Assembly: GCA_002429315.1 (NCBI GenBank)
Contig: DIZC01000098.1
Coordinates: 449 to 8,347 of the forward strand
DNA from: Alphaproteobacteria bacterium UBA6038
Lineage (GTDB): Bacteria > Pseudomonadota > Alphaproteobacteria > Micropepsales > Micropepsaceae
Direction: 5' to 3'
Length of the DNA: 7,899 bases
Shown here: in pieces, positions 1 to 6,673 of the stretch
Layout of the letters: the number at the start of each line of letters is the position of its first letter
Position numbering within the stretch: the first letter of the stretch is position 1
Made by a program: the position numbers and the translations under genes
Notes under the pieces: generated by a model
The model's input: only the letters and a program-made list of their open reading frames with translations
Databases searched by the model: none
What the model was told of the DNA's origin: nothing

Positions 1-996
1 CTGCTGCGCCCCGGCCGCTTCGACCGGCACGTCGTGGTGCCGAACCCCGATCTCGGCGGCCGTGAAAAGATCCTGCGCGTGCATATGCGCAAAGTGCCGC
101 TCGCGCCCGATGTGGAGCCGCGCGTCATCGCGCGCGGAACGCCCGGGTTCTCAGGCGCCGATCTCGCCAATCTGGTGAACGAGGCGGCCCTGCTCGCCGC
201 ACGGCGTGGAAAGCGCGTTGTCACCATGAGCGAACTCGAAGAGGCCAAGGACAAGGTGATGATGGGCGCCGAGCGCCGCTCACTCGCCATGAGCGACGAG
301 GAGAAGAAGCTCACGGCCTATCACGAGGGCGGCCACGCGCTGGTGGCGCTGCATGTGGAAGGCTCCGATCCCATTCACAAGGCGACCATCATCCCACGCG
401 GCCGGGCGCTGGGCCTCGTCATGCGCCTGCCAGAACGCGACCACCTTTCCGTCACGCGGCAGAAAATGATGGCCGATCTCTGCGTTGCTTTCGGTGGCCG
501 CATCGCCGAGGAGCTGATCTTCGGCCATGAAAGGGTCACCACCGGCGCGATGAGCGATATCGAGCAGGCCACCCGCATGGCGCGCGCCATGGTGACCCGC
601 TTCGGCATGTCGGATGAGCTGGGGCCGATCGCCTATGGCGAGAACCAGGAAGAAGTGTTCCTCGGGCACAGCGTTTCGCGCCAGCAGAACGTCTCCGAAG
701 AGACGGCGCGGAAGATTGATTCCGAAATCCGCCGCATTGTGGATACGACGTACGGGCGCGCGCACGAAATCCTCACCGGACATCTGGACGATCTGCATAC
801 GCTGGCCCGCGGGCTGCTGGAGTACGAGACCCTGACGGGCGACGAGATCGTGGCGCTACTGAAGGGCATTCCACCGGTCCGCACGCCGTACGAGGAGCCC
901 GAGGCGACGCGTCCGCCGCCCTCGAGCGTCCCGACGGCCGGCCGCCCGCGCGGGCCTGCCATCCCCGTCACGCCGGAGCCCCAACCGGGCCGCTGA
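1..996 (+). CDS. ftsH: FtsH, ATP-dependent zinc metalloprotease (3' part; 5' end outside window)
   Basis: FtsH is a membrane-anchored AAA+ protease that degrades misfolded membrane proteins and selected short-lived cytoplasmic proteins. The frame is open from base 1, so the N-terminal membrane region and Walker motifs lie upstream; 331 codons are visible. It opens with LLRPGRFDR, the second-region-of-homology segment carrying the arginine fingers. The AAA lid helices follow (GFSGADLANLVNEAALLA). The zinc site HEGGH is at 322-336, and TTGAMSDIEQAT near 540-575 supplies the third zinc ligand, an Asp. HEGGH in place of the enterobacterial HEAGH is, from memory, common in Alphaproteobacteria and is not a defect. 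The last 40 or so residues are rich in Pro and Arg and probably disordered. The gene ends with TGA; a terminator-like hairpin follows 27 bases later. Nothing suggests damage. Confidence 0.97.
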   Translation: MLRPGRFDRHVVVPNPDLGGREKILRVHMRKVPLAPDVEPRVIARGTPGFSGADLANLVNEAALLAARRGKRVVTMSELEEAKDKVMMGAERRSLAMSDEEKKLTAYHEGGHALVALHVEGSDPIHKATIIPRGRALGLVMRLPERDHLSVTRQKMMADLCVAFGGRIAEELIFGHERVTTGAMSDIEQATRMARAMVTRFGMSDELGPIAYGENQEEVFLGHSVSRQQNVSEETARKIDSEIRRIVDTTYGRAHEILTGHLDDLHTLARGLLEYETLTGDEIVALLKGIPPVRTPYEEPEATRPPPSSVPTAGRPRGPAIPVTPEPQPGR

Positions 997-1021
997 GCCA
1001 AGCTCGCTAGAATACTTGAAA

Positions 1022-1048
1022 AAGGAAGGGCCTTGCCTTCCCTTTCTT
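1022..1048 (+). terminator. Terminator-like hairpin after ftsH, overlapping the possible start of the next gene
   Basis: GGAAGG (1024-1029) and CCTTCC (1036-1041) form a perfect 6-bp stem around a 6-base loop. It is preceded by a run of A and followed by the T-rich CTTTCTT. It could end ftsH transcription. The U tract is interrupted, so strength is uncertain. The hairpin covers the TTG at 1033 and ends just before the ATG at 1051, the two candidate starts of the M50 gene, so it may instead limit readthrough or translation of that gene. Confidence 0.4.
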
Positions 1049-1050
1049 GT

Positions 1051-2181
1051 ATGAGTGTATTGAGGCTGAAAACAATCGGTGGACGCGCCGTTGCCTGTCT
1101 TCTGGCAATTGGAATTCTGGCCACGCTCGCAGTACTCGGCGTCAGCTTTGGCATTAACTTGGCACGTGCGCTTGGCCAACCCGAGCAGGCCGGAGTCATT
1201 TTGGCTATTCCTGCCGTCTCCGTCAGTTTGATACTGCTCGTTCTCGCACATGAATGTGGCCATGCTATTGCGGCGGTCTTTGTTGGCTGGCGCTTGCTCC
1301 TGTTCACGGGGTGGCGTCTCACCATCAAGTTTGACCCAATTCGCATTCACTGGGCTTCCTCCCCCTTTGGAGGCGCTGTTGCGGGGGCAGTAGTCGCCCT
1401 GCCCGAGAGTGGCCCAATACATCGGTCAGAATGGATCGCGATCGTTGTGGGTGGCGTAGTCGCGAATGTAGTTCTCGCGCTTGTCGCCGCAGCCTTATTA
1501 TGGATAGGCCAAGCGCCAGTCGTCACTTCATTGTCGATTTTGGTTGGGTCACTCTCCCTACTCCTGTTTATATCCAACCTAGTCCCGAGGCGTAGCGCTA
1601 TTTTCCGTAATGATGGCGCGCTTCTAATCGACGCTGTGAAGGGAGAGAATCTAATTCCACGCGAACATTACACGTTGCTCTTTGCCGAAACTGTGAAGGG
1701 CAAGAGACCTCGAGATTGGAACCCAAGATACGTCCAAGCGGTTTACGCCGACTTGGTAAATCATCAACCGGAAGCATACCAGTACCTTTTGCTCAGCGAT
1801 TGGCACTTTGATCGAGGCGAGTTCGAGGAAGCCCGCCATATGCTCGAACTAGCTAAAGCGTTGGACAAATCGGGAAAGGCTTTTCTTGTTCAAGACGCGC
1901 TGCTGCTCGCGACCATTGAGCAAGACGGTGCAGCGGCACAGTGGTTGCTTTCGCGGGTGACACCCAAGCAGGCAAGAAGGACTTTCAGCTATTGGCTTGC
2001 AATGGGTGCTGCGAACTTAGTTGTCGGCGAAAAGCAAAGTGCACGAATAAACTTGGAGCGTGCCGAAATTGCCCTGAAGCGGTTCCCGCTCTCAACCGAT
2101 GCGGATTGGCAATTTCTTAGGATCTTACAGCGCAAGGCGGAGGTGCAGATCACGCCGCCGACGGAGATGGCACCTGCATGA
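1051..2181 (+). CDS. M50-family (site-2-protease-like) intramembrane metallopeptidase with helical C-terminal tail
   Basis: This is probably a zinc protease that cuts within or next to membrane helices; its substrate is unknown. Numbering from the upstream in-frame TTG at 1033, residues 15-42 and 54-85 are hydrophobic, and HECGH lies at 73-77 (bases 1249-1263). Further membrane segments are about 134-158 (containing GGVVAN, 140-145, like the GPxxN motif of the family) and 162-184. NLVP (182-185) followed by NDG (193-195) matches the family's NxxP...DG motif, with Asp194 as the expected third zinc ligand. All catalytic residues therefore appear present. Residues 205-382 are soluble and mostly helical; 247-277 and 316-350 resemble TPR-type hairpins. 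I prefer ATG 1051 (376 aa), but no good ribosome site precedes it. TTG 1033 (382 aa) has GGAAGG only 3 bases away. GC is near 50% (31/60, 31/60 and 28/60 in three samples) against about 65% around it, with TTA and ATA codons, suggesting acquisition. The stop overlaps the folP start (ATGA). The family call is firm; the biological role is not. Confidence 0.85.
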   Translation: MSVLRLKTIGGRAVACLLAIGILATLAVLGVSFGINLARALGQPEQAGVILAIPAVSVSLILLVLAHECGHAIAAVFVGWRLLLFTGWRLTIKFDPIRIHWASSPFGGAVAGAVVALPESGPIHRSEWIAIVVGGVVANVVLALVAAALLWIGQAPVVTSLSILVGSLSLLLFISNLVPRRSAIFRNDGALLIDAVKGENLIPREHYTLLFAETVKGKRPRDWNPRYVQAVYADLVNHQPEAYQYLLLSDWHFDRGEFEEARHMLELAKALDKSGKAFLVQDALLLATIEQDGAAAQWLLSRVTPKQARRTFSYWLAMGAANLVVGEKQSARINLERAEIALKRFPLSTDADWQFLRILQRKAEVQITPPTEMAPA

Positions 2182-2999
2182 ATCCGATCATCTTTGGCAT
2201 CCTCAACATCACGGAAGATTCGTTCTCCGATGGCGCGAAATATCTCGCGCCGGATGCGGCGATCGCGCACGCGCTCAAGCTCGCACGCGACGGCGCGCAT
2301 GTTGTGGACCTCGGCGCAGCATCGTCCAATCCGGACGCGAGGCCGGTTCCGCCGGAGGTAGAGATCGCGCGGCTCGCGCCGGCGGTCGACGCGCTGAAGC
2401 GCGACGGTGTCCCGGTGTCGATAGACACATTCGCGCCGGAGGTGCAGCGCTGGGCGCTGGCGCAAGGCATCGATTATCTGAACGACGTCCGGGGATTTCC
2501 GGACCCTAAGCTGTATCCGCTCCTCGCCGGCTGCCGGACAAAGCTGGTCGTCATGCATGCGGTGCAGGAGCGTGGCCCCGCCAGTCGCAAACTCAGAGTA
2601 CCCGCAGCCAATCTGCCGGAGCGCATTCTCTCGTTTTTTGAAGGTCGACTGGCGGCGCTGGTTGCGGCAGGGGTTGCCCGCGAACGGCTGATCCTCGATC
2701 CCGGCATGGGGCTGTTTCTCGGCACGGACAAGGAGGCGTCGTTCATTGTGCTGCGCGACCTGCCGCAGCTGAGGCGGGCGTTCGGGGTGCCGGTGCTGAT
2801 TTCCGTCTCCCGGAAATCCTTTCTCCGCCGGCTCACCGGCCGCGGACCCCAGGAGGCGGGTGCCGCCAGCCTTGCCGCCGAGCTCTTCGCCGTCCGGCAG
2901 GGAGTGGACTACATCCGCACCCATGAGCCGGCGCCGCTGAAGGATGCGCTGGCCGTGTGGCAGGCGCTCGCCCCTGAAACACACGGTAATCCGCCGTGA
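2178..2999 (+). CDS. folP: Dihydropteroate synthase of the Sul type
   Basis: The enzyme condenses 6-hydroxymethyl-dihydropterin pyrophosphate with p-aminobenzoate to give dihydropteroate in cytoplasmic folate synthesis; sulfonamides compete with p-aminobenzoate. The 273-residue TIM barrel shows GILNITEDSFSDG (7-19), VSIDTF (80-85), YLNDVRGFPDP (100-110), LILDPGMG (171-178), SVSRKSF (209-215) and IRTHEP (246-251). Where canonical enzymes have the STRPGA-type loop, this one has AASSNPDARPV (47-57). It also lacks the N-terminal extension of the E. coli enzyme. Both traits, and the phrases YLAPDAAIA, TGRGP and RTHEP, match what I recall of Sul2, with other stretches like Sul1. Residue 179 is Leu (GMGLFLG) where Sul1 and Sul2 have Phe. 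The ATG is set by the family N-terminus and overlaps the M50 stop, implying coupled translation; GGAG at 2163-2166 is a weak, distant ribosome site. glmM follows after 81 bases. Function is confident; sulfonamide resistance is inference. Confidence 0.95.
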   Translation: MNPIIFGILNITEDSFSDGAKYLAPDAAIAHALKLARDGAHVVDLGAASSNPDARPVPPEVEIARLAPAVDALKRDGVPVSIDTFAPEVQRWALAQGIDYLNDVRGFPDPKLYPLLAGCRTKLVVMHAVQERGPASRKLRVPAANLPERILSFFEGRLAALVAAGVARERLILDPGMGLFLGTDKEASFIVLRDLPQLRRAFGVPVLISVSRKSFLRRLTGRGPQEAGAASLAAELFAVRQGVDYIRTHEPAPLKDALAVWQALAPETHGNPP

Positions 3000-3003
3000 T
3001 TGG

Positions 3004-3018
3004 CCGCGCCTCGCGCGG
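3004..3018 (+). other. Small GC-rich hairpin between folP and glmM
   Basis: CCGCGC and GCGCGG form a perfect 6-bp stem around the 3-base loop CTC, five bases after the folP stop. No T run follows, so it is not a convincing intrinsic terminator. It may act as an mRNA 3'-end stabiliser or a weak attenuator between folP and glmM, or may be a chance product of high GC. Confidence 0.3.
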
Positions 3019-3080
3019 AACTCTGCCGTTCTGGTATGGTTGTTGAACTTCCATCAAGGTGCCGTGAGCGAGACTGGCCG

Positions 3081-4439
3081 ATGACCAAACCTCCCATACG
3101 CAAGCTTTTCGGCACCGACGGGATTCGCGGCCTCGCCAATTCGCATCCCATGACGCCGGAGATCGCCATGAAGGCTGGCATGGCGGCCGGCCGGCTGTTC
3201 ACCCGCGGCGAGCACCGCCACCGGGTGGTGATCGGCAAGGATACAAGGCTGTCCGGCTACATGATCGAATCGGCGCTGGTGTCCGGCTTCACCTCGGTCG
3301 GCATGGACGTGTTCCAGTTCGGCCCGCTGCCGACCCCGGCCGTCGCCATGCTCACGCGCAGCTTGCGCGCCGACCTCGGCGTCATGATTTCCGCCTCGCA
3401 CAATCCGTTTCATGACAACGGCATCAAGCTGTTCGGACCGGACGGCAACAAGCTCTCGGACGAAACCGAGCACCAGATCGAAGCGCTGATGGCGAATGGG
3501 CTGGAGACCGGTCTGGCTCCGCCGAAGGAACTCGGCCGCGCCAAGCGCGTGGACGATTCGCAGGCCCGCTACATCGAGTTCGTGAAGGGCACGTTCCCGA
3601 AGCATCTGCGGCTCGACGGCATGCGCGTGGTGATCGATTGCGCCAACGGCGCGGCCTACAAGGTCGCCCCGGCGGTTCTGTGGGAGCTCGGTGCGGAAGT
3701 TTTCTCGCTGGGCGTGACACCGGATGGATTCAACATCAACCAGGATTGCGGCTCGACGGCGCCGCAGGCGATGAGTGCCAAGGTGCGCGAGATGCGCGCC
3801 GATTTCGGCATTGCACTCGACGGCGATGCGGATCGCGTGGTGATGGCGGACGAGCGCGGCCGCCTCATCGACGGCGACCAAATTCTGGCGCTGATTGCCC
3901 AGTCGTGGTCCCGCACCGGCGAACTCAAGGGCACCGGCGTGGTGGGTACGGTGATGTCCAACATCGGGCTCGAGCGGTTCATGTCCGGCATGGACCTCAC
4001 GCTTGCCCGCGCGCCGGTCGGCGACCGGTATGTCATCGAGAAGATGCGCGAGGGCGGCTTCAACGTCGGCGGCGAGCAGTCCGGCCACATCATCCTCAGC
4101 GACTTCTCCACCACCGGCGACGGCCTGATCGCCGCCCTGCAGGTGCTTGCCGTGCTGGCGGCCGAGCATAAGCCCGCCAGCGAGGCGACGAAGCTCTATG
4201 AGCCGCTGCCGCAGATTTTCGAGAACATCCGCTTCCGCAACGGATCGCCGCTCGAGGATGTTCGGGTGAAATCGCAGATCGAAGCGGGCACCGTCCGGCT
4301 GAACGGCAAGGGCCGTCTCGTCGTGCGGAAGTCCGGCACCGAACCAGTGATCCGCATCATGGCCGAAGGCGAGGATGCCCGCGAATTGCGCGAAGTGGTG
4401 CGCGAGATCGCGGCGGTCGTCCGGGAAGTCGCTCTTTGA
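3081..4439 (+). CDS. glmM: Phosphoglucosamine mutase
   Basis: GlmM converts glucosamine-6-phosphate to glucosamine-1-phosphate, leading to UDP-GlcNAc for peptidoglycan and lipopolysaccharide. The 452-residue product is close to the usual length (about 445). It begins MTKPPIRKLFGTDGIRG, the family's N-terminus, which decides for ATG 3081 over the open frame extending up to 3000. ISASHNP (103-109) holds the phosphorylated Ser106. DGDADR (247-252) is the Mg-binding loop, GEQSGH (331-336) the sugar-binding loop, and RKSGTEP (416-422) the phosphate-binding loop of the last domain. No strong ribosome site precedes the start. A six-codon frame, GTG 3064 to TGA 3083, overlaps the ATG and has AAGG 4 bases before it, so glmM may be translated by coupling to that mini-frame. 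thiD follows with a 4-base overlap. Confidence 0.97.
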   Translation: MTKPPIRKLFGTDGIRGLANSHPMTPEIAMKAGMAAGRLFTRGEHRHRVVIGKDTRLSGYMIESALVSGFTSVGMDVFQFGPLPTPAVAMLTRSLRADLGVMISASHNPFHDNGIKLFGPDGNKLSDETEHQIEALMANGLETGLAPPKELGRAKRVDDSQARYIEFVKGTFPKHLRLDGMRVVIDCANGAAYKVAPAVLWELGAEVFSLGVTPDGFNINQDCGSTAPQAMSAKVREMRADFGIALDGDADRVVMADERGRLIDGDQILALIAQSWSRTGELKGTGVVGTVMSNIGLERFMSGMDLTLARAPVGDRYVIEKMREGGFNVGGEQSGHIILSDFSTTGDGLIAALQVLAVLAAEHKPASEATKLYEPLPQIFENIRFRNGSPLEDVRVKSQIEAGTVRLNGKGRLVVRKSGTEPVIRIMAEGEDARELREVVREIAAVVREVAL

Positions 4440-5233
4440 CGGCAAAGCCGCCGCGGTTGCTCATCATTGCGGGATCGGATTCGAGCGGCGGCGCCGGCTT
4501 GCAAGCCGACATCAAGACGGCCTGTGCGTTCGGCGTCTATGCGATGACGGCGGTTACCGCCGTGACCGCGCAGGACACCGAGCGCGTGCGTGCGGTCGAG
4601 TTGGTCTCGCCCAAAATCGTCGCGGCGCAGATCACCGCCTGCCTGAATGACATCGGCGCCGACGCCATCAAAATCGGAATGTTGGGCTCTGCGGCGATCG
4701 TCCGCGCGGTCGCCGCTGCGCTGAAAAAACATGCGCGAGATATTCCCGTCGTACTCGATCCGGTGATGATCTCCACCAGCGGCAGGCGTCTGCTGGCGCC
4801 GAATGCGGTGGAGACCCTCAAAGCGAAGCTCTTGCCGCAGGCGGCAGTGGTCACCCCCAACCTGCCGGAAGCGCGCGTGCTTACCGGCCTACGCAGCACG
4901 GATCGGAAATCGGTGGAAGCGGCCGGGCGCAAGCTGATGTCCGCAGGCGCTTCGGCCGTTCTGATCAAAGGTGGGCATGCGACAACCGAAACGGTGGATG
5001 ACCTGCTGGTGTGGAAAGGGGGCGTCGAAATCTACGCGTTTCCCCGCATCCACACGAAGCACACGCACGGCACCGGCTGCACGCTCTCAACCGCTATTGC
5101 CTGCGGCCTCGCACAAGGCCTATCGCTGCCGCTTGCCGTAGGCCGCGCCCGTGAGTTCGTCCAGCACGCGATTGAAACCGCGCCGGGACTCGGCCACGGC
5201 CACAGCCCGCTGAACCTGCTGATGCGACCCTGA
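4436..5233 (+). CDS. thiD: Hydroxymethylpyrimidine/phosphomethylpyrimidine kinase
   Basis: ThiD phosphorylates 4-amino-5-hydroxymethyl-2-methylpyrimidine (HMP) and then HMP-phosphate, giving the pyrimidine half of thiamine; it can also serve salvage. The 265-residue ribokinase-fold protein shows IAGSDSSGGAG (11-21), DIKTACAFG (25-33), IKIGML (79-84), DPVM (108-111), VTPNLPEA (139-146), IKGGH (177-181) and HGTGCTLS (211-218), whose GTGC loop is the anion hole and catalytic Cys region. All conserved sites are present. The start is a TTG at 4436 that overlaps the glmM stop (TTGA), with GGGAA at 4423-4427, 8 bases upstream. Length and N-terminus fit, and no nearer in-frame ATG precedes the IAGSDSSGG motif. 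Position suggests transcription with glmM; no thiamine riboswitch is visible in the window. Its stop directly abuts the stop of the convergent flavoprotein gene. Confidence 0.96.
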   Translation: MTAKPPRLLIIAGSDSSGGAGLQADIKTACAFGVYAMTAVTAVTAQDTERVRAVELVSPKIVAAQITACLNDIGADAIKIGMLGSAAIVRAVAAALKKHARDIPVVLDPVMISTSGRRLLAPNAVETLKAKLLPQAAVVTPNLPEARVLTGLRSTDRKSVEAAGRKLMSAGASAVLIKGGHATTETVDDLLVWKGGVEIYAFPRIHTKHTHGTGCTLSTAIACGLAQGLSLPLAVGRAREFVQHAIETAPGLGHGHSPLNLLMRP

Positions 5234-6208
5234 CTACGCGACCATCCGGTCGAGCCGGGTGCGAATGATCTCCTCTGCCTCGCGCATGATGCGCGAGACA
5301 AGCTCTTGGCAGGTGGGAATGTCGTGGATCAGCGCCTGGGTCTGGCCCGCCGACCAGATGCCGGCATCTATGTCGCCCTGGTCGAGCACGGTGGCGCCGC
5401 GCGTTCCCGCCACCAGGTCCTTGACGTCGGCAAAAGTGGCGTTGCCACGCTTCTCGATCGCCACAACCTCGTCGCTGATCGCGTTTTTCGCCACGCGCGC
5501 GGTGTTGTGCAATGTGCGGAAGATGAGATGGGTCGCGCGCTCGTCATTCGCCACGATCTGCTTCTTCACGTTCTCATGGATCGGCGCTTCCACCGTCGCC
5601 ATGAAGCGCGTGCCCATATTGGCCCCGTCGCAGCCGAGCGCGAGCGCCGCCACCAGCCCGCGCGCATCGGCCATGCCGCCGGACGCAATGATGGGAATGG
5701 TCAGCTTGTCGGCCGTCGCCGGGAACAGGATCAACCCGCCGACATCGTCTTCGCCCGGGTGGCCTGCGCATTCCAGTCCATCGATGGAGACCACGTCGAC
5801 GCCGATCGATTGCGCCTTCACCGCGTGACGCACGCTGGTGCATTTGTGGATCACCTTAACGCCCGCATCTTTGAAGCGCGGCAGATGCGGCTGCGGATTG
5901 TTGCCGGCGGTCTCTACGATCTTGACGCCGCTCTCGATGATGGCCTCGCGGTATTCATCATAGGGGATCGGCGTGATCGACGGCAGGATGGTGAGGTTCA
6001 CGCCGAACGGCTTGTCGGTCATCTCGCGGCAGCGCTTCACTTCCTTGTAGAGCGCGTCCGGCGGTCCGGCCGAATGGGCGGTGATGAAGCCAAGCGCGCC
6101 GGCATTGGCGACGGCGGCGATCAGCTCGACCTTGCCGACGCGGGTCATGCCGCCGCAGGTGATCGGCGCCTCGACGCCGAACATTTCGGTGAAACGAGTC
6201 TTCAACAT
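5234..6208 (-). CDS. Nitronate monooxygenase (2-nitropropane dioxygenase) family flavoprotein
   Basis: This is an FMN-dependent TIM-barrel protein; members oxidise alkyl nitronates such as propionate-3-nitronate with O2, and related ones have other redox roles. The 324-residue product shows PITCGGM (15-21) near the N-terminus, FGVNLT (68-73), IHKCTS (120-125), DGLECAGHPGED (143-154) with His150 at the place of the family's catalytic His, ASGGMADARG (175-184), and GANMGTRF (195-202), the FMN-phosphate loop. I chose ATG 6208 over the upstream in-frame codon at 6244 because AGGGG lies 6 bases before it on the minus strand and the barrel begins at once. It lies 69 bases after vapC on the same strand, with no clear terminator or promoter between, and is convergent with thiD with zero spacing. 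The exact substrate cannot be told; an enoyl-ACP reductase (FabK-like) role is possible but less likely. Confidence 0.88.
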   Translation of the reverse strand: MLKTRFTEMFGVEAPITCGGMTRVGKVELIAAVANAGALGFITAHSAGPPDALYKEVKRCREMTDKPFGVNLTILPSITPIPYDEYREAIIESGVKIVETAGNNPQPHLPRFKDAGVKVIHKCTSVRHAVKAQSIGVDVVSIDGLECAGHPGEDDVGGLILFPATADKLTIPIIASGGMADARGLVAALALGCDGANMGTRFMATVEAPIHENVKKQIVANDERATHLIFRTLHNTARVAKNAISDEVVAIEKRGNATFADVKDLVAGTRGATVLDQGDIDAGIWSAGQTQALIHDIPTCQELVSRIMREAEEIIRTRLDRMVA

Positions 6209-6277
6209 GGAGAGCCCCTGGGTTCTCGATAGCGGTCGGTTCAAGGGTGGCGCGTTTCAGGCCAAGGGGCAACCGGC

Positions 6278-6673
6278 TCAGGCGAGGGCGGATCTGACGT
6301 CGGTATGAGAGAAATCGCGACCCTTGTAGAGCAGCGGCTCGTCCATCGCCTTCGCCAGCGCATAGGCGAAGCAGTCGCCGAATTTGAGCCGCGCCGGATG
6401 GCCGCTGCCCCGGCCGAAATCGCGATAGGCTTCCCTCGCAATGCGCGCTTGCGCTTCGTCGAACGGGACGATGTCGAACGCAATCCGCCGGCAGAGAGTG
6501 TCGAACCGGCGCGGAATGGTGCGGTCTTCCGCACGGTCGACGACGATGAAGGCCTCGAACAGGGTCGCCGCGGAAATCCTTGCTTGCTCTGCGCCGTCAA
6601 TGGCGTCCGCCAGCGCCCGGGCGTCGGCTTCCTGCCGAGAGATCGCGATCAAGGCTGACGTGTCGACGATCAT
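6278..6673 (-). CDS. vapC: VapC-type PIN-domain ribonuclease toxin
   Basis: VapC toxins are Mg-dependent RNases that cut specific RNAs, often initiator tRNA or rRNA, and block translation until VapB binds them. The 131-residue length is typical. MIVDTSALIAI gives the first acidic residue, Asp4; LFEAF gives Glu40; FGDCFAYALAKA gives Asp100; and KGRDF gives Asp120. The PIN catalytic quartet is therefore intact and the toxin is probably active. GRGSGHPARLKFGDC is the pattern of VapC subfamilies common in Alphaproteobacteria. The ATG overlaps the vapB stop in an ATGA arrangement, the usual coupling that keeps antitoxin made before toxin. The gene lies between purA and an unrelated flavoprotein, so the pair was probably inserted there. 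The cleavage target is unknown. Confidence 0.95.
   Translation of the reverse strand: MIVDTSALIAISRQEADARALADAIDGAEQARISAATLFEAFIVVDRAEDRTIPRRFDTLCRRIAFDIVPFDEAQARIAREAYRDFGRGSGHPARLKFGDCFAYALAKAMDEPLLYKGRDFSHTDVRSALA

Noticed and set aside
322..336. HEGGH rather than HEAGH in FtsH as an active-site change
   Set aside because: Both His and the Glu are intact, and the Gly form is common in alphaproteobacterial FtsH as far as I recall.
1989..2984. Minus-strand frame (331 codons) opposite folP and the end of the M50 gene
   Set aside because: Runs across two real genes and has low-complexity Arg-rich translation; a shadow of GC-rich coding.
3000..3080. N-terminal extension of GlmM to base 3000
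   Set aside because: The extra 27 residues are not part of the family, while MTKPPIRKLFGTDGIRG at 3081 matches the usual N-terminus.
3054..4445. Long open frame on the minus strand (463 codons) opposite glmM
   Set aside because: It mirrors a fully conserved glmM; its translation is His/Arg/Ala-rich with no recognisable domain, as expected of antisense frames in high-GC DNA.
5239..5252. Small hairpin CGACC-ATCC-GGTCG at the thiD/flavoprotein junction as a bidirectional terminator
   Set aside because: Only 5 bp, inside the flavoprotein coding region, with no T run on either side.
5306..6232. Open frame on the plus strand (308 codons) opposite the flavoprotein gene
   Set aside because: The minus-strand frame carries the whole set of family motifs; this one is rich in Arg, His and Ala without any motif.
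6209..6244. N-terminal extension of the flavoprotein to base 6244
   Set aside because: ATG 6208 has AGGGG 6 bases upstream and matches where the barrel begins.
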